From the IMG/VR virus record IMGVR_UViG_3300047554_000379, positions 1 to 22,778 of that record: a stretch of DNA of 22,778 bases; one strand, written 5' to 3'. The DNA comes from a virus. The position numbers and the translations under genes were made by a program. The notes below the pieces were generated by a model, which saw nothing but the letters and a program-made list of their open reading frames with translations, was not told the origin of the DNA and did no database searches. This document shows, piece by piece, positions 11,446 to 17,649 of this stretch (positions are counted from its first letter, which is position 1; every line of letters starts with the position of its first letter).

Positions 11446-11814
11446 TCATACTCTTGGATAAACAAAGTTGTCACCGAAACGGCTTGGGAAGTTCAGGAAG
11501 TCATACGCGCCTGGTCGTTGACAAGTCTGGCGCAGCTCTGCACCGTCATAAAAGCCCTCTGTCGTACCCGCACAGATTCTGTCCACAAATATCTTCTTCT
11601 GTTGTTTTTCTGCAACAGCGGCATATCCTGAGTGTGTCAGATGCCAGTTTTCTTGGATTTCCACCACATAGCCAGCGGCTTGTAGTTCACCCAAATAACG
11701 CTCAAAATGAACGGATAGGTGGGCGCTTTGGTCATTGTGGGAGAAAGATTTAAGCGTTCTTGGGCCTTTTTCTAGGCGCTTCAAGATGTTCAGTTGGTGA
11801 ATTCTCAGTTGCAT
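11446..11814 (-). CDS. Winged-helix protein, probable regulator
   Basis: 122 residues starting MQLRIHQLNILKRLEKGPRT. The layout helix-helix-recognition helix (LSVHFERYLGELQAAGYVVE) followed by a beta wing ending WHLTHSGYAAVAEKQ fits a winged-helix DNA-binding domain. The C-terminal part (FYDGAELRQTCQRPGAYDFL) is found at the end of several short phage proteins. AGGG lies six bases before the ATG at 11814. The frame is open up to 11859, but that extension covers promoter-like sequence on the other strand. First gene of the minus operon, divergent from the recombination operon, so it could regulate both. Confidence 0.65.
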   Translation of the reverse strand: MQLRIHQLNILKRLEKGPRTLKSFSHNDQSAHLSVHFERYLGELQAAGYVVEIQENWHLTHSGYAAVAEKQQKKIFVDRICAGTTEGFYDGAELRQTCQRPGAYDFLNFPSRFGDNFVYPRV

Positions 11815-11829
11815 ATCAGCCCTTTTTGG

Positions 11830-11862
11830 TTGTTGACCAACAAGGATAAGGCAAAACATAGT
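11830..11862 (+). promoter_or_regulatory. Possible promoter of the recombination operon with an operator
   Basis: TTGACC (11833-11838) and CATAGT (11857-11862) lie 18 bases apart. The -35 is part of TTGTTG-AC-CAACAA (11830-11843). Two more repeats follow in the divergent region: ACTAGG-N6-CCTAGT (11871-11888) and AGACTTG-N16-CAAGTCT (11894-11923). The TTGTT/AACAA arms recall the repeat over the terS promoter at 3542, though with a different spacer. Confidence 0.35.
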
Positions 11863-11945
11863 GGTTGAGTACTAGGGTTTGTCCTAGTTCACAAGACTTG
11901 CAAAACACATGAGAATCAAGTCTCCATCAATTAACAGGAGTGAAT

Positions 11946-12251
11946 ATGAGTGTGAAAGTAACTGACTTTGAGCACAGCATTGAGGTGCATTTGTATGGTG
12001 TCGGAGAGTGTGTGGTTGCCTTTGACATTATCGAAGCTGACGACCACGGTGGGCCAACGATTGACTTTGCTGTGTTCTGTGAAGACAAGCAAGTGACCTA
12101 CGACATTGACAAGCGCCAGTACAACTACTGCGAACACAAGGCGTATGTTGAGATGGAAGACATTTTGACAGAGTGGAAAAACGATTGGGAAGAGAATTTT
12201 TATGACGAAAGACGAAATGATCGTGAGTTTGCGTATGGTCGCAGCTTGTGA
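11946..12251 (+). CDS. Acidic protein, unknown
   Basis: 101 residues starting MSVKVTDFEHSIEVHLYGVG. The first half looks like beta strands (VVAFDIIEADDHGGPTIDFA), the second is an acidic, aromatic helical end (ILTEWKNDWEENFYDERRND). No family recognised. AGGAG in the repeated leader TTAACAGGAGTGAAT lies five bases before the ATG; the in-frame GTG at 11940 overlaps that site and is excluded. First gene of the recombination operon. Confidence 0.7.
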   Translation: MSVKVTDFEHSIEVHLYGVGECVVAFDIIEADDHGGPTIDFAVFCEDKQVTYDIDKRQYNYCEHKAYVEMEDILTEWKNDWEENFYDERRNDREFAYGRSL

Positions 12252-12393
12252 GAACACAATCAAGGCTATGACAAACGCATACGAACTAGGTGAGGAAAAT
12301 GAGCGCGACATTATCTGTACGCTTATTTTCAGCATCATTGAAGACTACGCACTGGCAAACAAGCTGGTGGACACGATCAGGGTGCGCCAATGA
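12202..12393 (+). CDS. Small helical protein, unknown
   Basis: 63 residues, MTKDEMIVSLRMVAACENTI at the start, all-helical by eye, ending KLVDTIRVRQ. It overlaps the preceding gene by 50 bases in another frame, which is unusual, but GGAAGAG before the ATG and the ATGA link to the next gene argue that it is translated. Confidence 0.6.
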   Translation: MTKDEMIVSLRMVAACENTIKAMTNAYELGEENERDIICTLIFSIIEDYALANKLVDTIRVRQ

Positions 12394-12737
12394 CACAAGA
12401 TGAAATCATTGAGATGGCTAGAGAAGCCGCATCGCATGGTGTTGAAAAACATCCTTCTGGCGAAGTAACTTATGTTTTTTACAACGAACATTTGATGAAC
12501 TTTGCCAAACTGGTAGAGGACAAGGTACGAGATGACATTATTGAAAAAAATAAACCCGTACTCAAAAGAGTAAACGCATACATTAAAGAACTTCAGGATG
12601 CTGTTGCAAAAGAGCGTGAGGAGTGTGCAAAAATTTGTGACGCTATCAATGCAGTCTACACCAAGCCTGAAGATGCGGCAGAGCGTGTTGCAAGCCAATG
12701 GTGTGCTGAAAGAATCCGAGCAAGAGGTGAAGCATGA
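12390..12737 (+). CDS. Phage protein with KEREECAKICD helix
   Basis: 115 residues from MTQDEIIEMAREAASHGVEK. A long helix (VLKRVNAYIKELQDAVAKER) leads into EECAKICDAIN and ends CAERIRARGEA. The combination of AxxxEREECAKxCD and a final A-E-x-I-R-A-R-G is common in small phage proteins of recombination and early regions; no function is established. ATGA overlaps at both ends. Confidence 0.75.
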   Translation: MTQDEIIEMAREAASHGVEKHPSGEVTYVFYNEHLMNFAKLVEDKVRDDIIEKNKPVLKRVNAYIKELQDAVAKEREECAKICDAINAVYTKPEDAAERVASQWCAERIRARGEA

Positions 12738-12835
12738 GTGATGTAATTTATCTTCTTGTCGGCATGGGTCTTGGACTTCTTATGCGTCTTATTATTGCCA
12801 TCATTGATGTTTACATAAAGGACGCAGAAAAATGA
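12734..12835 (+). CDS. 33-residue membrane peptide
   Basis: MSDVIYLLVGMGLGLLMRLI followed by IAIIDVYIKDAEK: a single transmembrane helix with a charged C-terminal end. The start overlaps the preceding stop and the stop overlaps the next start (ATGA at both ends), as expected for a translated gene in this operon. Function unknown. Confidence 0.6.
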   Translation: MSDVIYLLVGMGLGLLMRLIIAIIDVYIKDAEK

Positions 12836-12969
12836 ACCAAGATGAAGCAAACCATAGGTGGCATCAACACCAACAGAATGAAATGCTCTTGCAGCGTATC
12901 AAGATGTTGGAAGAAAAGGTAGCGCAGTTGCTACACAAAATCAATGAACTGGAGAGGCGTTATGAGTGA
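12832..12969 (+). CDS. 45-residue coiled-coil protein
   Basis: Begins MNQDEANHRWHQHQQNEMLL and continues as a heptad-like helix (LQRIKMLEEKVAQLLHKINE, then LERRYE), consistent with a short coiled coil that would dimerise. ATGA-coupled to the membrane peptide upstream and overlapping the next gene by eight bases. No family recognised. Confidence 0.6.
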   Translation: MNQDEANHRWHQHQQNEMLLQRIKMLEEKVAQLLHKINELERRYE

Positions 12970-13135
12970 ACTATTGCAAGAAATCATGGAAGACGAAGCA
13001 CAGCGTTTGTACTGCGCTTATTGTGTTCAACCAAAGTCAGGATATTCCTGCTGCCAGGAGAACCACTTCATCGAGTTCAAAGACCTTGATGACGAAACCC
13101 AACTAGAAATTGCAAAGGAGATCGCAAATGTTTAA
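12962..13135 (+). CDS. 57-residue cysteine-rich protein
   Basis: MSELLQEIMEDEAQRLYCAY at the start, then CVQPKSGYSCCQENHFIEFK. Cysteines in YCAYC and SCC with a nearby histidine could form a zinc site, although spacing is not that of a standard finger. GGAGAGGCG precedes the ATG at 12962, which is preferred to the frame opening at 12944. The 3' end contains the ribosome site of the next gene. Confidence 0.6.
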   Translation: MSELLQEIMEDEAQRLYCAYCVQPKSGYSCCQENHFIEFKDLDDETQLEIAKEIANV

Positions 13136-13313
13136 CAACACAACCCGTTCATTCCCACGCCGTTTGGAAGACGCTTTTCCAGAGGAATACATGAACAAGA
13201 ACGTCATTGAAGGGCCGTTTCATTCTGCCCCGCACATCAGCGACTACTCTGTCTTGTTTGGCATAATCATCACCTTTTCCCTCTGTGGAATCATCATGTG
13301 GAACTATCTATGA
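13128..13313 (+). CDS. 61-residue protein with C-terminal membrane helix
   Basis: MFNNTTRSFPRRLEDAFPEE at the start is soluble and probably cytoplasmic; the end SVLFGIIITFSLCGIIMW is one transmembrane helix, so it is a tail-anchored type. AAGGAG before ATG 13128 decides the start. ATGA overlap with the next gene. Function unknown. Confidence 0.6.
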   Translation: MFNNTTRSFPRRLEDAFPEEYMNKNVIEGPFHSAPHISDYSVLFGIIITFSLCGIIMWNYL

Positions 13314-13498
13314 ACGATTACTCAACCATACTTATGCGGATTGAACAATCAGTGAAATCCCTAGATAAAAAGTGTCTCAATAAGCAGTATGATGGATTCA
13401 TCCAAGACATAGGCAGCATCAACAACGACTTGACAATGCTTAGTCATTGGATAGGTGAACAACAGGTTAAAGAAAGTCAATCTAACAGGAGTGAATAA
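13310..13498 (+). CDS. Small helical protein, unknown
   Basis: 62 residues, MNDYSTILMRIEQSVKSLDK at the start and a helical rest, ending VKESQSNRSE. No family recognised. The last codons and stop hold the leader CTAACAGGAGTGAAT that serves the annealase gene; the stop and the next ATG share one base (TAATG). The start overlaps the previous stop (ATGA); a further in-frame ATG at 13298 is possible. Confidence 0.6.
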   Translation: MNDYSTILMRIEQSVKSLDKKCLNKQYDGFIQDIGSINNDLTMLSHWIGEQQVKESQSNRSE

Positions 13499-14082
13499 TG
13501 GAAAAAGAACAAGTGTTAAATCTTTTAAGTAAGAATGTCAACGAGCATACAGAGAAGAAGAACAACCTTACCTACCTATCGTGGGCATGGGCATGGGCAG
13601 AAGCTCTGAAGGCAGACGCAAATGCCTCATACAAGGTAGAAATGTTTAATGATGGTGATGGTGGAAGTCCAACCTGCTACATGGACATAAACGGCACTGC
13701 AATGGTGTTTGTGACCGTCACAATGTTTGGCAAACCAATGACTTGCCAATTGCCAGTGATGGACTACCGCAACAAAGCAATCCCCAACCCTGACGCTTTT
13801 GCTGTCAACACGGCAATCATGCGTTGCATGACAAAGGCGCTGTCTTTGCATGGCCTTGGACTCTACATCTATGCGGGTGAAGACCTGCCAGAAGGTGAGG
13901 AAGAGGAAAGTATGTTGGATGTGAATGCCATGATTGATTACCTGGCGGCTATTGAAGTGGCTCCCACAATGGAGGATTTGAAGAATGTCTACATTGCTGC
14001 TTACGCTGCTTGCGATGGTGATAAGGGCTGGCAAAAGAAGGTAATGGATGCCAAGGAAAAGCGTAAAGGAGAGTTGAAATGA
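13498..14082 (+). CDS. Single-strand annealing protein, Sak/DUF1071 family
   Basis: 194 residues. LTYLSWAWAWAEALKADANA (24-43) followed by VMDYRNKAIPNPDAFAVNTA and IMRCMTKALSLHGLGLYIYA are the signature blocks of the DUF1071 (Sak, Rad52-related) annealases of phages such as lactococcal ul36. The protein coats single strands and pairs complementary ends; together with the exonuclease two genes downstream it forms a lambda Red-like pair. An acidic tail (EDLPEGEEEESM) precedes a C-terminal helical domain that may bind SSB-like partners. AACAGGAG is a strong ribosome site. Confidence 0.9.
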   Translation: MEKEQVLNLLSKNVNEHTEKKNNLTYLSWAWAWAEALKADANASYKVEMFNDGDGGSPTCYMDINGTAMVFVTVTMFGKPMTCQLPVMDYRNKAIPNPDAFAVNTAIMRCMTKALSLHGLGLYIYAGEDLPEGEEEESMLDVNAMIDYLAAIEVAPTMEDLKNVYIAAYAACDGDKGWQKKVMDAKEKRKGELK

Positions 14083-14303
14083 GTGAACAAACAGGTGGGC
14101 CAGCGTTTCCAACTGGTCTTATTACGGATCACAGAGGTGTTGTAATTGGCGGAAGTAACGGCATGACATTGCGTGACTACTTTGCTGCCAAGGCGATGCA
14201 ATCTTTGATGTGGGATAAGGACTTAGACCTTGATAACAGATCAGATGTTGCAGAGGTTGCCTATGCTTACGCGGATGAAATGCTGAAAGCGAGGAAAGCA
14301 TGA
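14079..14303 (+). CDS. Conserved small phage protein (GMTLRDYFAAKAM)
   Basis: 74 residues. GGPAFPTG at the start, GMTLRDYFAAKAMQSLM in the middle and AYAYADEMLKARKA at the end form a pattern seen in a large family of small phage proteins of unknown function, often encoded next to recombination genes. It lies between annealase and exonuclease with ATGA overlaps on both sides, so a role in that system is possible. Confidence 0.8.
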   Translation: MSEQTGGPAFPTGLITDHRGVVIGGSNGMTLRDYFAAKAMQSLMWDKDLDLDNRSDVAEVAYAYADEMLKARKA

Positions 14304-14959
14304 GTGACGAAATCGTACAAGGCACAGATGAGTGGAAGATGCTCAGGCTTGGCAAGGTAACCGCCAGTCGAGTCAAGGACATTGTTGCCACCACAAAGAC
14401 AGGCTATTCAACAAGCCGAGACAAGTACATGACTCAATTGCTCTTGGAACGCCTGACAAACACCGTGGCAGAGTCATACACCAACGATGCTATGTCTTGG
14501 GGTACAGAACAAGAGCCGTTCGCTAGAGCTGCTTATGAAAGCGCCAAGAACGTCATGGTCGATCAAGTGGCATTCGTCAACCATCCAACCATTGAGCAAG
14601 CTGGCGCATCTCCAGATGGCATCGTTGGCGAGGGATTGGTTGAGCTGAAATGCCCCATGAGCCACACACACCTGGAAACGCTAAAAACTAAAAAAATACC
14701 ATCAGATTACATCACCCAAATGCAATGGCAACTTGCGGTAACAGGTCGAAAGTGGTGCGACTTTGTAAGTTTTGACAGCAGGATGCCAAATCATCTACAA
14801 TTGTTCATTGCCAGAGTAAATAGAGATGAGGAATACATTTCATTTCTTGAACTAGAGGTATGTAAATTTTTAAACCAGCTTGAAGAGTCTGTAAAGTTTT
14901 TTAATAAGGAAAATTTTGATGCTGACACAAAAAAAGCTAATGTCGATGCTTCACTATGA
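14300..14959 (+). CDS. YqaJ-type 5'-3' exonuclease (lambda Exo-like)
   Basis: 219 residues, close to lambda Exo. QGTDEWKMLRLGKVTASRVK (7-26) holds the conserved W-x-x-x-R-x-G-x-x-T-A-S entry; WGTEQEPFARAAYE follows; the PD-(D/E)xK core is GASPDGIV (D106) and GLVELKCP (E115, K117). It would resect double-strand ends and load the annealase. AGGA precedes the ATG. The last 40 bases overlap an HNH-AP2 gene in another frame, and the end of the gene is more AT-rich than its beginning, so its C-terminus may have been altered by that insertion. All catalytic residues remain. Confidence 0.92.
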   Translation: MSDEIVQGTDEWKMLRLGKVTASRVKDIVATTKTGYSTSRDKYMTQLLLERLTNTVAESYTNDAMSWGTEQEPFARAAYESAKNVMVDQVAFVNHPTIEQAGASPDGIVGEGLVELKCPMSHTHLETLKTKKIPSDYITQMQWQLAVTGRKWCDFVSFDSRMPNHLQLFIARVNRDEEYISFLELEVCKFLNQLEESVKFFNKENFDADTKKANVDASL

Positions 14960-15398
14960 CGAAACAATTGGAAGATTTCTTTGGATTATTCCAAGAAAAG
15001 GAACTGAAAAAGACTCTTTTGCTGGAAATGAAAGACCAGATAAGTATAGAAGAATCATAATAAATGGAAGAGCTTATTATGAACATCGACTTGCTTGGCT
15101 TTATGTTCATGGGGAGTTCCCAAAATATTGCATTGACCACATAAACAGAAATCCGAGTGATAACAGAATCTGTAACCTAAGATTGGCAACTCAAAAACAA
15201 AATCTTGAGAATCAATCAATGAATAGAAAAAACACATCAGGATTTACAGGTGTTTCATGGACAAAATCAAGAAATAGGTATAGGGCAACAATAACACACA
15301 ACAAAAAGCAATATCATCTTGGTTTTTTCTTGAATGCAGAAGATGCTAGCAAAGCATATAAAAAAGCAGCAAAGGAGATATTTACACATTCAACATAA
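14919..15398 (+). CDS. HNH homing-type endonuclease with AP2 domain
   Basis: 159 residues. Part 1 (YDETIGRFLWIIPRKG...INGRAYYEHRLAWLYVHGEF) is the usual N-terminal region; the HNH core is CIDHINRNPSDNRICNLRLA (H plus two N); the C-terminal third NTSGFTGVSWTKSRNRYRAT with HLGFFLNAEDASKAYKKAAK is an AP2 DNA-binding domain. Such genes are mobile and cut cognate sites lacking the insertion. AT-rich codon use unlike its neighbours supports recent arrival. AAGGA precedes ATG 14919. It overlaps the exonuclease end and is followed by a short AT-rich gap. Confidence 0.9.
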   Translation: MLTQKKLMSMLHYDETIGRFLWIIPRKGTEKDSFAGNERPDKYRRIIINGRAYYEHRLAWLYVHGEFPKYCIDHINRNPSDNRICNLRLATQKQNLENQSMNRKNTSGFTGVSWTKSRNRYRATITHNKKQYHLGFFLNAEDASKAYKKAAKEIFTHST

Positions 15399-15445
15399 AG
15401 CGTAAACATTTTTGATTGATGAATTAAATAATTTGAAAGGTTAAT

Positions 15446-15691
15446 ATGGAAAAAGAAGTGCGTGATAACAGTGGCGTTTTGTTCAAGAACGACAAGAAAG
15501 AGAACGACAAACACCCTGACTACAAAGGCAGCATTGTGGTCAATGGCCAAGATTACTGGCTTTCTGCTTGGATTAAAACAGGCAAAAGCGGCAAGTTCAT
15601 GGGATTGGCAGTGTCACCCAAGAATGCCCAACCAACGCCAGTAAAGGCTTCTAACAGCGTTGCCGACATGGACAACGATGTACCCTTCTAA
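15446..15691 (+). CDS. Small protein with SSB-like C-terminal tip
   Basis: 81 residues. [20 protein letters not shown] followed by [20 protein letters not shown] and [13 protein letters not shown] is a family found in many phages near recombination genes; the strands suggest a small beta fold. The end ADMDNDVPF closely resembles the DDDIPF tip by which bacterial SSB recruits its partners. I therefore propose a phage single-strand-binding or SSB-mimic function, consistent with the annealase and exonuclease just upstream. AAAGG precedes the ATG. Family role is not proven. Confidence 0.7.
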   Translation: MEKEVRDNSGVLFKNDKKENDKHPDYKGSIVVNGQDYWLSAWIKTGKSGKFMGLAVSPKNAQPTPVKASNSVADMDNDVPF

Positions 15692-15794
15692 AGTGTGAAT
15701 AATGGGCGAACGGACGGATGCAGGCTTGAATTGATTGGACTCCTTGATAGCTTGTGCAGACTTAGTAGCCCACCTTTTTTAACAGGAGTGAATA
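15692..15794 (+). other. Short gap with possible remnant frame
   Basis: About 100 bases without a clear gene. A GTG frame (15695-15808) could encode 37 residues with LELIGLLDSLCRL, but it has no ribosome site and runs into the next gene. GTGAATAATGG occurs at both ends of the gap (15695 and 15788), and GCCCACC plus seven T (15774-15780) precede the next leader; no matching close stem was found. Confidence 0.3.
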
Positions 15795-15974
15795 ATGGTA
15801 ATACATGAGTGGTTTAACATAGTTGAGGACAAGTATCCTCATGGGCCTTCAGTTGGAGCATGGCAAATGTCAAGGCAGCCTTATCACAACATGAAAGTGT
15901 GTATGTCAATAGATGGTGATATTTTGTCAGTCGAGAAAATTGAGCCGTACGAAGTAAATGAATGTGATTGTTAA
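15795..15974 (+). CDS. 59-residue protein, unknown
   Basis: MVIHEWFNIVEDKYPHGPSV at the start, middle WQMSRQPYHNMKVCMSIDGD, end EPYEVNECDC. Probably a small mixed fold; the CDC end might bind metal. It has the exact AACAGGAGTGAATA leader used by several genes here, and its own stop lies within the next copy of that leader. No family recognised. Confidence 0.65.
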   Translation: MVIHEWFNIVEDKYPHGPSVGAWQMSRQPYHNMKVCMSIDGDILSVEKIEPYEVNECDC

Positions 15975-15986
15975 CAGGAGTGAATT

Positions 15987-16319
15987 ATGAGTTTAGACAA
16001 AATCTGGTTTGGTGGTGCAGTAGAGAAATTCTTTGGCTCACCAGCCTTCAAATTACACCGCAAAGACGCGCCAGCCACATCGGTTCAGGCGGCAGAGAAG
16101 GTGGACACACCAAGCCTAGAAAAGATGGTCTATGAGGCTATTAAGAGCTTTGGTGAGCATGGTTGCATCAGTGACCAGATTCTTGAGATGTTCCCACAGA
16201 TGCCCTATTCCTCAATTACAGCCCGTTACAAGGCTTTGTTGAGCAAAGGTTACATTGAGATTACAGGCACACGGGTTGGCAAGTCTGGTCGCCAACAGAG
16301 GGTGATGGTGGCAAGATGA
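15987..16319 (+). CDS. Winged-helix protein, unknown target
   Basis: 110 residues. After a low-complexity start (MSLDKIWFGGAVEKFFGSPA) comes a helix-turn-helix/wing layout: LEKMVYEAIKSFGEHGCISD, ILEMFPQMPYSSITARYKAL, then LSKGYIEITGTRVGKSGRQQ as the wing. This resembles MarR/LexA-type winged helices used in many small phage regulators. Leader TTAACAGGAGTGAATT gives a good ribosome site. ATGA-coupled to the next gene. Confidence 0.7.
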   Translation: MSLDKIWFGGAVEKFFGSPAFKLHRKDAPATSVQAAEKVDTPSLEKMVYEAIKSFGEHGCISDQILEMFPQMPYSSITARYKALLSKGYIEITGTRVGKSGRQQRVMVAR

Positions 16320-16627
16320 GTATTACCGTAATGAAACAGGCGCTTGAGGCGTTGGAAAGCACTTACAAGGTCTTCCATGAAGATGAAGAAATTGCCGATG
16401 CCATCACATCCCTACGCCAAGCCATCGCAGAAGCGTCAGAAAATGGCTTGTATCGCGAGGGATACCGCAATGGTTACGGGTTCGGTGAAGCGGCTGGTAA
16501 ACGCCAATCGAGTGAATGGGTTGGTTTGACAGTAATGGAAGCGGTAGAACTTGAATTAGCAACCAATCATCCAAGGGAGTTTGCCGCAGCCATTGAAGCC
16601 AAACTCAAGTCTAAAAATGGCTTTTAA
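16316..16627 (+). CDS. Small phage protein, unknown
   Basis: 103 residues. The start MSITVMKQALEALESTYKVF with AITSLRQAIAEA is a helical pattern seen in many small phage proteins; the middle YREGYRNGYGFGEAAGKRQS is glycine-rich and basic, and the end AVELELATNHPREFAAAIEA is helical. Function unknown. ATGA overlap with the winged-helix gene upstream and an 11-base overlap with the next gene. Confidence 0.72.
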   Translation: MSITVMKQALEALESTYKVFHEDEEIADAITSLRQAIAEASENGLYREGYRNGYGFGEAAGKRQSSEWVGLTVMEAVELELATNHPREFAAAIEAKLKSKNGF

Positions 16628-16778
16628 AACCGTTCTTGCCAAGGGCGCACCTTGGTACGATATTCCCAAGCCAAAGGAGGAGGCGGTCAAAAGGAAACGC
16701 GCTAGACCACCTCAGATTGACGCAAACTTCAAGAAATGGCTAATCAAGGAAGGATATGTAAATGACAGCAGAAGATGA
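16617..16778 (+). CDS. 53-residue basic protein, unknown
   Basis: MAFKTVLAKGAPWYDIPKPK followed by EEAVKRKRARPPQIDANFKK and WLIKEGYVNDSRR. Very basic, suggesting nucleic acid binding. The ATG at 16617 lies within the end of the preceding gene, without its own clear ribosome site, so translation is probably coupled. The 3' end holds AAGGAAGGA, the ribosome site of the next gene. Confidence 0.6.
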   Translation: MAFKTVLAKGAPWYDIPKPKEEAVKRKRARPPQIDANFKKWLIKEGYVNDSRR

Positions 16779-16965
16779 TGAGTTCCAGCGCATTGAGCGT
16801 GAGCAAGCCTTTGGTTGGCGTAAGCAGCACATCGAGCAACGCAAAGAGCTAGACCCATACCGCAACCTAGTTCTAGAAGAGGTGGCATTGCAGTTTGACA
16901 TGATGCCAGCCTTGGGTGACACAGCAGCTAGTTTTGCGGCATTTGTAAGGGGGATGAAGCGATGA
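16762..16965 (+). CDS. Small helical protein, unknown
   Basis: 67 residues, MTAEDDEFQRIEREQAFGWR at the start, then charged helix and a C-terminal QFDMMPALGDTAASFAAFVR. Charged throughout except the end. No family recognised. Strong AAGGA-type site before the ATG; its stop overlaps the start of the last gene of this operon. Confidence 0.65.
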   Translation: MTAEDDEFQRIEREQAFGWRKQHIEQRKELDPYRNLVLEEVALQFDMMPALGDTAASFAAFVRGMKR

Positions 16966-17060
16966 GCAACATCTTCATGCTGTCAACAATCCTTATTCTG
17001 GGCGCTCTGGTAGCCGTTTGTACCTTTGTCTTTGTCCTAGCCCTAAAAGCTATTGACTAA
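16962..17060 (+). CDS. 32-residue membrane peptide
   Basis: MSNIFMLSTILILGALVAVC then TFVFVLALKAID: one long hydrophobic helix. ATGA-coupled to the gene upstream. It is the last gene of the plus operon and its final 11 bases overlap the end of the converging endolysin gene. Function unknown; too short for a classical holin, though a lysis-related role cannot be excluded. Confidence 0.5.
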   Translation: MSNIFMLSTILILGALVAVCTFVFVLALKAID

Positions 17061-17649
17061 GAGCCGCTAGAGCCTGTTTAGTGTGAAGGATGCGGTCTTC
17101 TAGGCCGATAGTCCCACCATTGATTTTCTTGGTCAATTTGACCCAATCTGCTGATTCTGCAATCTCATTGCACCCATGAGTTTGCCAATACCATCCAGCA
17201 GTCATGGCAGCATATTTTGGTGTGGCAACCAGGTCAGGCTCCATCACAAAGTCCACGCCAAGCGCTTTTCCTGCATGAAAATAGTTGCTATGCCCAGTCA
17301 ATTGGATGCAACCACGGCCTCGAAAGCGATACCCATCTCCAGAAGCCTCATCCCGATTGCCCATGCGGTTGGCATAGACCATGTTGGCTATCTTCTTAGG
17401 ATTCCCTGCATATTGGTTCGCTATTTCCAGTGTTGGGAACCTTTTTGGCCACAGTTTCATCAAGGTTGCGGCTCGATAGTTGAGGTTCTCTTCTAGGATG
17501 CGGAAGTGGCCGCACTCGTGGCCACACTGCCCAATAAAAGCCGCTTGCTGATTCGGGGTCAGAATCCCAAATTGGCTGAAGGTGTCGTTCAGTGCTGTTA
17601 CCCATTGTTGACCAATATGAAGTTTTGCTAGTTGCTCACTTGTTGCCAT
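17050..17649 (-). CDS. Endolysin, glycoside hydrolase family 19
   Basis: 199 residues. IGQCGHECGHFRILEENLNY (39-58) carries the GH19 catalytic glutamate in GHE (E45), with E53/E54 as candidates for the second; GDGYRFRGRGCIQLTGHSNY (104-123) is the diagnostic GH19 block; AAMTAGWYWQTHGCN and KINGGTIGLEDR complete the fold. GH19 lysozymes cut the glycan strands of peptidoglycan. There is no signal peptide, so a pore-forming holin is needed. GAGG precedes the ATG, and the start overlaps the Rz stop by 14 bases. Last gene of the lysis cluster. Confidence 0.93.
   Translation of the reverse strand: MATSEQLAKLHIGQQWVTALNDTFSQFGILTPNQQAAFIGQCGHECGHFRILEENLNYRAATLMKLWPKRFPTLEIANQYAGNPKKIANMVYANRMGNRDEASGDGYRFRGRGCIQLTGHSNYFHAGKALGVDFVMEPDLVATPKYAAMTAGWYWQTHGCNEIAESADWVKLTKKINGGTIGLEDRILHTKQALAALSQ

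Noticed and set aside
13627-14112. 161-residue minus-strand frame opposite the annealase
   Set aside because: Shadow of the DUF1071 gene; His/Cys-rich composition and no start signal.
15695-15808. 37-residue GTG frame in the gap after the SSB-like gene
   Set aside because: No ribosome site and it runs through the next leader and start.
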